64,000 bases of DNA from Enterocloster bolteae (lineage in GTDB: Bacteria > Bacillota > Clostridia > Lachnospirales > Lachnospiraceae): NCBI GenBank assembly GCA_021772025.1, contig JAETNT010000010.1, positions 1 through 64,000 of the forward strand, read 5' to 3'. The translations under genes were made by a program, and so were the position numbers. The notes under the pieces were generated by a model. The model searched no databases and had not been told where the DNA came from. It worked only from the letters and a program-made list of their open reading frames with translations. Positions 43,865-52,327 of the stretch are shown in pieces. The stretch's first letter is position 1; every line of letters starts with the position of its first letter.

Positions 43865-43888
43865 TTGTATACTTTTTGTATACTTTTT
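43865..43888 (+). repeat. Tandem 12-bp repeat upstream of a promoter
   Basis: TTGTATACTTTT occurs twice without a gap (43865-43876 and 43877-43888). Each copy contains the palindrome GTATAC. The pair ends eight bases before the -35 box of the next promoter, a place where activators bind. Confidence 0.75.
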
Positions 43889-43896
43889 AATAGATC

Positions 43897-43925
43897 TTGT
43901 AATCTATGGGAAATTGCGTTACAAT
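43897..43925 (+). promoter_or_regulatory. Promoter of the Met-rich secreted protein gene
   Basis: TTGTAA (43897-43902) and TACAAT (43920-43925) are separated by 17 bases. Confidence 0.65.
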
Positions 43926-43966
43926 AAGAAAAGAAGTGACTTTTTATGACAAGAAAGGGGAAAGCG

Positions 43967-44980
43967 ATGAAAAGTTGGAAAAAGTTTGGCATATTGGTAG
44001 TGCCCATGGCACTGTCTATGGCCTCTCCTGCATTGGCGGGTCAGTGGGAAAAGGCGGATGTAACCTGGAAATACCAGCAGGACGACGGCGGCTATGCGAC
44101 GGATACCTGGCAGTGGATTGACAGCAACGAAGATGGTCTGGCTGAGTGCTACCATTTTAACGAGAACGGACTTCTGGACTTGAACAGTGTGGTAGACGGC
44201 TGGATTGTCAATGATAAAGGTCAGTGGACCTGGGGCGGCAATCCTCAGCAGCTGGATCTGAAAGCCACTGCAGATGAAATAGGAGCCATTTACCGGGCTG
44301 CTACGCAGAAGGCAGACAGTCTGGACGATTTTGATGCGAATGTTGATGCGGTCATGACCATGACCATAGACGGGGAGTCCCTTAAGATGCTGGTGGACAT
44401 GGATATGAAGATGAAGGGCGCAAAATCCGGAAATATGGCCCTTCTTTGCGATATGGCAATTGCTGCAGAGGGAGAGTCCATGACCATGACTATGTTCTAC
44501 AAGGACGGCTATATGTACATGGCGATGGATGATTTAAAGATGGCGATGCCCATGGACATGGATGAGATGATGGAAGAGAGCATGTCCCTTACCTCAAACC
44601 TTCAGCTGGCTTCCAATGAGATGTATGGAATGACTAATTTAAAGATGTATCACAATGGCGATGCCAAGACAGTTACCTATGATATGGATACTATTCAGCT
44701 GAACCAGGCAGTAAATGAAGTTATGGCTCTTATGGGAATGGATTATTCCACCCTGGGATATCAGTATCAGGTGAACCGTGCAAGCGGAACCATCCACATC
44801 AACAAAGACGGCTATGTGAATGAGGAAAGCGTTTCTATGGATATGTCTATGGAAATGATGGGAATGACCATAAATATGACGATAGATATGGACATGGTAT
44901 TTAAGAATCCGGGACAGCCGGTATATATCACCCTTCCTTCTACAGAAGGATATGTGAACATGGACAATCTGGCTGCATGA
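43967..44980 (+). CDS. Secreted methionine-rich protein with cell-wall-binding-like start
   Basis: A 337-residue exported protein. A signal peptide (MKSWKKFGILVVPMALSMAS, cleavage near PALAG) is followed by a segment of about 60 residues like choline-binding repeats (TDTWQWIDSNEDGLAECYHF and GWIVNDKGQWTW). From about residue 95 the protein has about 38 methionines in 240 residues, often alternating as in VDMDMKMKG and AMPMDMDEMM. The alternation suggests beta strands with methionines facing one side, as in LolA/LppX-like lipid-binding folds. The function is unknown; metal binding or lipid binding are both possible. AAAGGGGAAAGC precedes the ATG at 43967. Confidence 0.8.
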   Translation: MKSWKKFGILVVPMALSMASPALAGQWEKADVTWKYQQDDGGYATDTWQWIDSNEDGLAECYHFNENGLLDLNSVVDGWIVNDKGQWTWGGNPQQLDLKATADEIGAIYRAATQKADSLDDFDANVDAVMTMTIDGESLKMLVDMDMKMKGAKSGNMALLCDMAIAAEGESMTMTMFYKDGYMYMAMDDLKMAMPMDMDEMMEESMSLTSNLQLASNEMYGMTNLKMYHNGDAKTVTYDMDTIQLNQAVNEVMALMGMDYSTLGYQYQVNRASGTIHINKDGYVNEESVSMDMSMEMMGMTINMTIDMDMVFKNPGQPVYITLPSTEGYVNMDNLAA

Positions 44981-44994
44981 GATGAATAAATTTC

Positions 44995-45025
44995 GGGGAC
45001 ACTCAGTAAAGGGTGTCCCTTTTTA
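44995..45025 (+). terminator. Terminator of the Met-rich protein gene
   Basis: GGGACAC (44996-45002) pairs with GTGTCCC (45013-45019), followed by TTTTTAT. Confidence 0.85.
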
Positions 45026-45095
45026 TAATTTTACAGAAAAACTCTTTCTGTAAAGTTACCCTTAGCGGGAAAGGAAAGAAAGGAGATTAGGATAA

Positions 45096-46598
45096 ATGGA
45101 TGACGGGTTTAAAAAATTAAAGCCTTATCTGGACAAGGCGATGGCGGTACAGGCGGCGCTGGTGCTTTTTGAGTGGGACGACGCTACTTTGGCGCCTAAG
45201 GCGGCGGGTCCCAATACTTCCAGAGTGATTGAAATTCTGTCCGGGGAATATTTTCAGGCAATAACCGGAGAAGAAACCAAGTCCCTGATGAAAAAGTGTC
45301 TGGAAAATACAGAAGGATTAAGCGGGACAGAGCTGGCCCAGGTAAGAGAGCTGGAAGATCAGATAAAACAGATGGACTGTATTCCTAGGGAGGAATATCA
45401 GGCATTTGCCGGGCTTTCTTCTGAATCCGTGCGGATTTGGGAGAAAGCGAAAGAGGAAAACGACTTTGGCAGCTTTGCCCAGACTCTTAAAAAGGTGGTG
45501 GATTATCAGAAAAAATTTGCCGCATATAGGGCCAAAGAGGGACAGAAGAAATACGATGCCCTTTTGGAGAGTTACGAGAAGGGATTTTCTATGAAAGAGC
45601 TGGATCAATTTTTTGGGATGTTAAAGGAAGAGCTGGTTCCTCTTTTAAAGAAGGTTATGGAAAGCAAAGTTTCGATTCAGGATGACTTTCTTACCGGAGA
45701 CTTTCCGGAAGAAAAGCAGGAAGAGCTGGGCAGATTTCTGGCAGAGTATGTGGGGTTTGATTTTGAGAAAGGCGTATTTTCAGTCAGCGCACATCCTTTT
45801 ACCACGAATCTTCACAACAAAGACGTGCGGATTACCACCCACTATAGCCGGCGCATAGACAGTTCCCTGTTTTCTGTTATTCATGAATCGGGTCACGGTA
45901 TCTATGAGCTGGGGATCCGGGATGATTTAACTCAGACTCTGCTGGGCCAGGGAACTTCCATGGGAATGCATGAATCCCAGTCCCGGTTCTTTGAAAATAT
46001 TATCGGAAGAAGCAGGGACTTTTGGATCCCAATTTACGGAAAAGTCCAGGAAATTTTCCCGGATCCTTTTGAGAAAATCAGCCTGGACAATTTTGTAAAG
46101 GCAATCAATAAGGTTTGCCCGAATCTGATTCGCACCGAGGCAGACGAACTGACCTACAGTCTTCACGTTTTGATCCGTTATGAGATTGAAAAAGCCTTGA
46201 TAGAAGAGAATCTGGAGGTAGAAAAGCTGCCCCGGATTTGGGCGGACAAATATGAGGAATATTTGGGGATCCGCCCGGAGACAGACAAAGAAGGGGTTCT
46301 CCAGGATATCCACTGGTCTCAGGGATCTTTCGGCTACTTTCCTTCCTATGCATTAGGAAGCGCCTTTGGCGCTCAGATTTATTATCATATGAAAAAGGTT
46401 CTGGATTTTGAGGGCCTGCTCCGCCAGGGAAAGGTGGAGGTGATCCGGGAATATCTGCGTGAACATATCCACCAGTACGGAAAAATGAAGACCACCCGCC
46501 AAATTCTAAAGGATATGACCGGAGAGGACTTTGATCCCAGGTACTATATCCGCTATTTAAAAGAGAAATACATGACCCTCTACAAAATCGTTGATTGA
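45096..46598 (+). CDS. M32 family carboxypeptidase
   Basis: A 500-residue zinc carboxypeptidase of the Taq type, which removes C-terminal residues from peptides in the cytoplasm. The metal motif VIHESGHGIYE (HExxH) lies near residue 265, with the third ligand in GMHESQSRFFEN about 30 residues later. The family segments HPFTTN and IRTEADELTYSLHV are present. AAAGGAGATTAG precedes the start. It probably works with other peptidases such as the M16C enzyme in peptide recycling. Confidence 0.94.
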   Translation: MDDGFKKLKPYLDKAMAVQAALVLFEWDDATLAPKAAGPNTSRVIEILSGEYFQAITGEETKSLMKKCLENTEGLSGTELAQVRELEDQIKQMDCIPREEYQAFAGLSSESVRIWEKAKEENDFGSFAQTLKKVVDYQKKFAAYRAKEGQKKYDALLESYEKGFSMKELDQFFGMLKEELVPLLKKVMESKVSIQDDFLTGDFPEEKQEELGRFLAEYVGFDFEKGVFSVSAHPFTTNLHNKDVRITTHYSRRIDSSLFSVIHESGHGIYELGIRDDLTQTLLGQGTSMGMHESQSRFFENIIGRSRDFWIPIYGKVQEIFPDPFEKISLDNFVKAINKVCPNLIRTEADELTYSLHVLIRYEIEKALIEENLEVEKLPRIWADKYEEYLGIRPETDKEGVLQDIHWSQGSFGYFPSYALGSAFGAQIYYHMKKVLDFEGLLRQGKVEVIREYLREHIHQYGKMKTTRQILKDMTGEDFDPRYYIRYLKEKYMTLYKIVD

Positions 46599-46623
46599 AA
46601 TTTAAAAAAGGTTGTGTTATAGT
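46595..46623 (+). promoter_or_regulatory. Promoter of metF operon
   Basis: TTGAAA (46595-46600) overlaps the M32 stop codon and is 17 bases from TATAGT (46618-46623). Confidence 0.65.
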
Positions 46624-46638
46624 AATTCCATAGAAAAT

Positions 46639-46670
46639 GCCTGCTTTGTCCGGGAGACAGGGCAGGCTTT
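46639..46670 (+). promoter_or_regulatory. Leader hairpin upstream of metF
   Basis: GCCTGC-GTC and GAC-GCAGGC pair around CGGGA, followed by TTTCATTT. It lies in the expected 5' leader of metF, so it could be a weak attenuator; it could also end M32 transcription. No SAM riboswitch or T-box consensus is visible. Confidence 0.45.
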
Positions 46671-46699
46671 CATTTATGGAGGAAAAAGGAGAGGTACTC

Positions 46700-47560
46700 A
46701 TGAAAATCCGTGATATTCTGGCAGAGGGAAAGCCAACTCTGTCTTTTGAAGTGTTTCCGCCGAAAACGGCAGACAATTACAAATCCGTAGAGTCAGCGGC
46801 TTTAGAAATTGCCAAGGTTGGCCCTGCTTTTATGAGTGTTACATATGGAGCCGGGGGAGGCACCAGCCAGTATACGGTGCAGATTGCCTCGACTATTCAG
46901 AAGATAGCCAGGGTAACTCCTTTGGCCCATCTGACCTGTGTTTCTTCCACCAGAGAACGGGTGAAAGAGATTCTCACGGAACTAAAAGAAAACCAAATTG
47001 AAAATGTCCTGGCCTTAAGAGGAGATATCCCTGAAGGGGGTCCTATCGCCCATGACTACCAATATGCGTCCCAGCTGATTTATGATGTGAAGCGGGCCGG
47101 AGACTTCTGCATCGGGGCAGCCTGTTACCCGGAAGGGCATGTAGAGTCTGCCAACAAGACTCAGGATATTCTGCATTTGAAAGAAAAAGTAGAAGCGGGA
47201 TGTGATTTTGTTACGACTCAAATGTTTTTTGACAATAATATTTTATATAATTATCTCTACCGGATTCGGGAAAAGGGCATTACAGTGCCGGTAATCGCTG
47301 GAATTATGCCTGTAACCAATGTAAAGCAAATTCACCGGATCTGTAAAATGTCCGGCACCTATCTTCCTTCCAGATTTAAAGCTATAGTAGACCGGTTTGG
47401 GGATAATCCGGCCGCCATGAAGCAAGCGGGGATTGCTTATGCTACGGAACAGATTATTGACCTGATTGCCAATGGGGTAAACGGCATCCATGTTTACTCT
47501 ATGAATAAGCCTGACGTGGCTATCCGGATTCGGGAAAGCCTGTCTCAGATTGTAGCTTAG
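46700..47560 (+). CDS. metF: 5,10-methylenetetrahydrofolate reductase
   Basis: A 286-residue flavoprotein that makes 5-methyl-THF, the methyl donor for methionine synthase. The TIM-barrel opening LSFEVFPPKT, YGAGGGTSQYT, ALRGDIPEGG and the FVTTQMFFDN strand are typical. The ATG at 46700 follows GGAGAGG; a longer reading would run through the leader hairpin. The following two genes encode the reactivation and catalytic parts of methionine synthase, so the three form one pathway unit. Confidence 0.95.
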   Translation: MKIRDILAEGKPTLSFEVFPPKTADNYKSVESAALEIAKVGPAFMSVTYGAGGGTSQYTVQIASTIQKIARVTPLAHLTCVSSTRERVKEILTELKENQIENVLALRGDIPEGGPIAHDYQYASQLIYDVKRAGDFCIGAACYPEGHVESANKTQDILHLKEKVEAGCDFVTTQMFFDNNILYNYLYRIREKGITVPVIAGIMPVTNVKQIHRICKMSGTYLPSRFKAIVDRFGDNPAAMKQAGIAYATEQIIDLIANGVNGIHVYSMNKPDVAIRIRESLSQIVA

Positions 47561-47623
47561 GATTAACGCGGCAGCAGATGTGCCGGTTTAGGCAGTTAAA
47601 CAGCAGAAAAAGAGGAAAACAAG

Positions 47624-48265
47624 GTGGAAATCAGCAGAAAGGAAATTTTCCGGTATCTGGGCTATGGCAGGGCGGAAGCAGATGAAAGGACGAAAGAGCT
47701 TGTGGAATCCTGCTTAAAAGAGCTTGAGAAGGAGACATCTCCCAAAAGCCTCAAAGGGATCTGGCCTCTGACATTGAAAGAAGGTTATGAGATTGACGGC
47801 GGCTGTTTTTGGACAGTGAGTCGGAATCTGTGGAAAAATTTGCAAGACTGCAGCCAGATTGTAGTGTTTGCCGCTACACTGGGGGCTGGGGCGGATAAGC
47901 TGATTCAGAAATATGAAAAGCTTGAGATAAGCAGGGCTGTGGTTCTGCAGGCCGCGGCTGCAGCCATGCTGGAGGCCTTCTGCGACGGGGACTGCCGGGA
48001 GCTTAAAGAAGAATATCAGAGCCAGGGGCTGTATCTGCGTCCAAGGTTCAGCCCCGGATATGGGGATTTCCCGCTGGAGAACCAGAAAAATTTATTAGAT
48101 GCCCTGGAAGCGGGAAAGAGAATCGGGATCAAGCTTACGGATAGCTTGCTGATGACACCGGTAAAATCGGTGACAGCAGTGATGGGAATCAGCAGAAAGG
48201 CTTACCGGTGTGAAGTAAAGGGATGTGAGGCCTGTGAGAAAGGAGACTGCCCCTATCGGAGATAA
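47624..48265 (+). CDS. Free methionine synthase activation domain protein
   Basis: A 213-residue protein homologous to the C-terminal activation domain of MetH, which reductively methylates inactive cob(II)alamin. The SAM-binding signature RFSPGYGDFPL near 148 is present, and LLMTPVKSVTAVMGIS follows. The C-terminus carries a cluster of cysteines (CEVKGCEACEKGDC) that could hold metal or a redox group. It starts with GTG at 47624 after GAGGAAAACAAG. It is encoded just before a metH that lacks this domain, so the two must act together. Confidence 0.88.
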   Translation: MEISRKEIFRYLGYGRAEADERTKELVESCLKELEKETSPKSLKGIWPLTLKEGYEIDGGCFWTVSRNLWKNLQDCSQIVVFAATLGAGADKLIQKYEKLEISRAVVLQAAAAAMLEAFCDGDCRELKEEYQSQGLYLRPRFSPGYGDFPLENQKNLLDALEAGKRIGIKLTDSLLMTPVKSVTAVMGISRKAYRCEVKGCEACEKGDCPYRR

Positions 48266-48303
48266 AGCCGGGTGGCAGAGAGAAAAAAGGAAGGGAAACA
48301 GCC

Positions 48304-50712
48304 ATGTATAAGATATTAGAGGAAATGAAAAAACGCCGTCTTTTTTTTGACGGAGGTACCGGCAGCCTTCTTCAGGCAAAGGGCTTAAAGGCAGGAGAGT
48401 TTCCGGAAACCTGGAACATCCTTCACCCGGAAGTTTTAGTGGAGCTTCACAGAAATTATCTGGAAGCCGGGGCGGATATTATCAATACCAATACTTTTGG
48501 GGCCAATGGGTTGAAATTTCATTCCGGCGGGGAATTTAAGCTGGAGCCGGTGATAAAGGCCGCTGTCCGCAACGCCAGGGAGGCAGTGGGACAGGCAGGG
48601 AGGGAAGCTTTTATTGCCCTGGATATGGGGCCTACAGGAAAGCTCTTAAAGCCTCTGGGAGATCTGGATTTTGAGACTGCAGTGAAACTGTATCGGGATG
48701 TGGCCCGGATAGGAGCCGGAGAAGGAGTGGATCTGGCCCTTATTGAGACCATGAGTGACAGCTATGAGATAAAGGCAGCGGTTTTGGGGGTAAAAGAAGC
48801 CTGCGATCTGCCTGTATTTGTCACTATGGTGTTTGACGAAAAGGGAAAACTTCTTACCGGCGGAACCGTAGAGTCTATGGCCGCTTTGCTGGAGGGGCTG
48901 AGAGTGGACGGAATCGGAGTCAACTGCGGATTGGGGCCGGTTCAGATGAAACCTATTGTAGAAAAGCTTTTAAAGGCAACTTCCCTGCCGGTAATTGTGA
49001 ATCCCAATGCAGGGCTTCCAAGAAGCCAGGGGGGAAGGACCGTATATGATATAGACAGTGAAGCTTTTGCCGGGGAAATGAGGGAGATCGCTTCCATGGG
49101 CGCCGTAATAGTAGGCGGCTGCTGCGGAACTACGCCGGAACATATAAAAAGGACAGTGGAGTTGTGCCGGAACCTTCCGGTTTCCTGGCCAAAAGAGCAG
49201 GATCGGACCGTGGTTTCCTCCTGCTCTAAGGCAGTTATCATTGACCGGGATCCGGTGATTATCGGAGAACGAATTAATCCTACAGGCAAATCCAAATTTA
49301 AACAAGCCTTAAGGGATCACAATTTAGAACATATTCTTCAGGAAGCGGCCACCCAACAGGACAATGGAGCCCACATATTGGATGTGAACGTGGGATTGCC
49401 GGAGATTGACGAACCTTCCATGATGGAAGAGGTAATAAAAGAGCTTCAGAGCATTACAGATCTGCCCCTTCAGATTGACACTTCTAATATTGAAGCCATG
49501 GAGCGGGGGATGCGGGTCTATAACGGCAAACCTTTGATTAATTCTGTCAACGGCAAAGAGCAGGTTATGGAGGCGGTATTCCCCCTGATAAAAAAGTACG
49601 GCGGTACAGTGGTAGCCCTGTGCCTGGATGAAGACGGAATTCCGGACACTGCGGAAGGAAGAATCCGCATTGCGGAAAAAATTTACAACAGGGCAGCCCG
49701 GTACGGAATAAAGGCAAAAGATATCCTGGTAGACGGGCTTTGCATGACGGTAAGCTCAGACAGCCAAGGTGCTCTTACGACTCTGGAAACCTTGAGAAGA
49801 ATTCGGGACGATCTGGGAGGAAAGAGTATTTTGGGTGTGTCCAATATTTCATTCGGACTGCCTCAGCGAGAGATTATTAATGCCGCATTTTTTACGATGG
49901 CTCTTGAAAATGGCCTTAATGCCGCCATTATAAATCCCAACTCTGAGGCCATGATGCGGGCCTATTACAGCTACCGCGCTTTGGCGGGGCTGGATCCTCA
50001 GTGCGGCGGCTATATCCGTGCTTATGGCGGGCAGAAAAAGAATGAGATTCCCGTCAAAGAAGAAAAGGATACCGCTTCCTCCCGGCTTTTTTCCGCCATT
50101 ATAAGAGGGTTAAAAGAAGGGGCGGCAAAGTCCGCCAAAGAGCTTTTGACAGAACAGGCTCCCTTGGAAATCATTAATCAGACTATGATTCCTGCCCTGG
50201 ATTTTGTAGGGCAGGGGTTTGAAAAAGGAACCATATTCCTGCCGCAGCTTTTAATGAGTGCAGAAGCAGCCAAGGCCGCCTTTGAAGTAATTAAGGATCA
50301 GATGCAGAAGCTGGGACAGGCTCAGGAGAAAAAAGGAAAGATTATTTTAGCCACGGTCCAGGGAGATATTCATGATATCGGTAAAAATATCGTAAAAGTG
50401 CTTCTGGAAAACTACAGCTATGAGATAATCGACCTGGGCAGAGACGTGCCGCCGGAAACAGTTGCAGAGAGAGCAGTCTTAGAGCAAGTTCCCATAGTAG
50501 GATTAAGCGCCCTGATGACCACTACGGTTCCCAGTATGGAGGCCACTATCCGTCTTTTGCGAAAAAGGGCCCCCTGGGTAAAAATTATGGTAGGCGGAGC
50601 GGTTTTAACCAGGGATTACGCAAAGTCCATTGGGGCAGACTGCTACTGTAAGGATGCTATGGCCTCGGTGAACTATGCGGAATCTATAATATGCGATGTC
50701 AGAAAAGCTTAA
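48304..50712 (+). CDS. metH: Cobalamin-dependent methionine synthase, without activation domain
   Basis: An 802-residue enzyme that moves the methyl group of methyl-THF to homocysteine through cobalamin. Residues 1-300 are the homocysteine-binding barrel with zinc cysteines (GVNCG and GGCCGTTPEH). Residues 310-570 are the pterin-binding barrel (IGERINPTGKSKF). The B12 cap and Rossmann domain follow with GDIHDIGKN, whose histidine (H690) binds cobalt. The roughly 330-residue activation domain of E. coli MetH is missing and is provided by the upstream gene. The start follows GGAAGGGAAAC. Confidence 0.95.
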   Translation: MYKILEEMKKRRLFFDGGTGSLLQAKGLKAGEFPETWNILHPEVLVELHRNYLEAGADIINTNTFGANGLKFHSGGEFKLEPVIKAAVRNAREAVGQAGREAFIALDMGPTGKLLKPLGDLDFETAVKLYRDVARIGAGEGVDLALIETMSDSYEIKAAVLGVKEACDLPVFVTMVFDEKGKLLTGGTVESMAALLEGLRVDGIGVNCGLGPVQMKPIVEKLLKATSLPVIVNPNAGLPRSQGGRTVYDIDSEAFAGEMREIASMGAVIVGGCCGTTPEHIKRTVELCRNLPVSWPKEQDRTVVSSCSKAVIIDRDPVIIGERINPTGKSKFKQALRDHNLEHILQEAATQQDNGAHILDVNVGLPEIDEPSMMEEVIKELQSITDLPLQIDTSNIEAMERGMRVYNGKPLINSVNGKEQVMEAVFPLIKKYGGTVVALCLDEDGIPDTAEGRIRIAEKIYNRAARYGIKAKDILVDGLCMTVSSDSQGALTTLETLRRIRDDLGGKSILGVSNISFGLPQREIINAAFFTMALENGLNAAIINPNSEAMMRAYYSYRALAGLDPQCGGYIRAYGGQKKNEIPVKEEKDTASSRLFSAIIRGLKEGAAKSAKELLTEQAPLEIINQTMIPALDFVGQGFEKGTIFLPQLLMSAEAAKAAFEVIKDQMQKLGQAQEKKGKIILATVQGDIHDIGKNIVKVLLENYSYEIIDLGRDVPPETVAERAVLEQVPIVGLSALMTTTVPSMEATIRLLRKRAPWVKIMVGGAVLTRDYAKSIGADCYCKDAMASVNYAESIICDVRKA

Positions 50713-50733
50713 GGTGAATAAAGGAGCAGCAAC

Positions 50734-52191
50734 GTGTTATTTTCCAGCATGTCATTTTTAGTTTTATTTCTTCCGATAACCCTGGCCGGATATTTCTTTT
50801 TGCCAAAGGTGCTGAAAAACCTTTGGCTTTTAGCTGTAAGCATGGTTTTTTACGCATGGGGGGAGCCGGAGTTTGTAGTGGTTATGGCTGTCTCCATTGT
50901 TATTAATTATGGATTTGGGCTGGCGGCGGACAGGTTTCGGGATAACAAATACGGCGGCAGAACGGTCCTGATTTTGATGACACTCTGCAATTTAGGAATT
51001 CTGGGATATTATAAATACATGAATTTTTTTGTGGAGAATGTGAATCGTCTGGCGGGAAAGGAGATCCTTGCGCCTACGGCGATTGCCCTGCCTATCGGAA
51101 TTTCTTTTTTCACTTTTCAGGCAATGTCCTATGTGATTGATGTGTACAGGAAAGAAGGAAAAGTACAGAAAAATATTTTAAATGTAGGCCTGTATATTGC
51201 ATTTTTTCCGCAGCTTATTGCAGGCCCTATTGTCCGGTATGAGACCTTTTCCGGCCAGATTAAAGATCACCCGGTTACCATTTCCGGATTTTCCGCCGGG
51301 GTGCATCGTTTTCTGTATGGTTTTATAAAAAAGGTGCTGATAGCCAATACTATGGCAGTGATAGCAGACTACATTTTCACCCTTCCCGCAGCGGGGGAGC
51401 TGACTGTGGGGGCTGCCTGGCTGGGGGCAATTTCCTATACGTTTCAGATCTATTTTGACTTTTCCGCCTACTCGGATATGGCCATCGGGCTGGGAAGGAT
51501 GCTGGGCTTTTCTTTTCCGGAAAATTTTTACTATCCCTATATGGCTTCTTCTGTAACGGATTTCTGGAGGCGCTGGCACATTTCCCTCGGTTCCTGGTTT
51601 CGGGATTATGTGTATATCCCTCTGGGAGGATCCAGAGTGGATTCTAAATGGAAGCTGATCCGGAACCTGTTTGCGGTATGGTTTTTAACCGGAATTTGGC
51701 ATGGCGCGGCCTGGACCTTTGTCTGCTGGGGGATTTTTTACTTTGTCCTTTTGACCCTGGAGAAGCTTTTAAAGCTTCCGGAAAAGGCAAAAGAATATAA
51801 GCTCCAGGGATTGTACCGGCTTTTGACTCTCCTTTTTGTAGTGTGCGGATGGGTATTGTTCCGGGCGGAGAGCCTGAAAGAAGCGGCCCTTTACCTAAAA
51901 ACTATGCTGGGCATTTCAACAGTTCATCCCAAGGTGTCCTGGACTCTCTATTATCTGTGGGAATACCGATGGCATTTCCTTGGGGCGGCCCTGGCCAGCA
52001 CACCTGTTATAGGCCGCATCCTTCAGTGGGCGGACCGGGGGGATATTCCGGAGACGGAGGAGGGAAACCGGAGATTTGCCGGGGAGCTGGCCCGGCTGAT
52101 GATACATGGAGCGGTATTTTTCCTGTTTTTACAGGCAGTTTCCCAACTGGTGATGGGCGCTCATAATCCTTTTATTTACTTTAATTTTTAG
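50734..52191 (+). CDS. MBOAT family O-acyltransferase
   Basis: A 485-residue membrane protein with about ten helices. MBOAT landmarks are FFPQLIAGPIVRYETF, DFWRRWHISLGSWFRDY and LTGIWHGAAWTF with the catalytic histidine. It resembles AlgI and DltB, which pass acetyl or alanyl groups across the membrane to polysaccharides or teichoic acids. The start is GTG at 50734 with AAGGAGC upstream. It follows metH by 21 bases, which is an odd partner, and precedes a DHHW protein, the usual partner. Confidence 0.92.
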   Translation: MLFSSMSFLVLFLPITLAGYFFLPKVLKNLWLLAVSMVFYAWGEPEFVVVMAVSIVINYGFGLAADRFRDNKYGGRTVLILMTLCNLGILGYYKYMNFFVENVNRLAGKEILAPTAIALPIGISFFTFQAMSYVIDVYRKEGKVQKNILNVGLYIAFFPQLIAGPIVRYETFSGQIKDHPVTISGFSAGVHRFLYGFIKKVLIANTMAVIADYIFTLPAAGELTVGAAWLGAISYTFQIYFDFSAYSDMAIGLGRMLGFSFPENFYYPYMASSVTDFWRRWHISLGSWFRDYVYIPLGGSRVDSKWKLIRNLFAVWFLTGIWHGAAWTFVCWGIFYFVLLTLEKLLKLPEKAKEYKLQGLYRLLTLLFVVCGWVLFRAESLKEAALYLKTMLGISTVHPKVSWTLYYLWEYRWHFLGAALASTPVIGRILQWADRGDIPETEEGNRRFAGELARLMIHGAVFFLFLQAVSQLVMGAHNPFIYFNF

Positions 52192-52210
52192 TAGCAGCTC
52201 AATTCCGCAT

Positions 52211-52233
52211 CGGATAGACATCCGTTTTATTTT
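52211..52233 (+). terminator. Short hairpin with T-rich tail after the MBOAT gene
   Basis: CGGAT (52211-52215) pairs with ATCCG (52220-52224), followed by TTTTATTTT. It could reduce readthrough into the DHHW gene. Confidence 0.45.
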
Positions 52234-52327
52234 ATGCTATGATAAGGTGAATTGTAAAAGACTCAGAGGTTATGTGTGGGGCAAGGGGATTTGGCCGTTT
52301 TCGGTGCTCGTTGCCAAGGGAGGAAAG

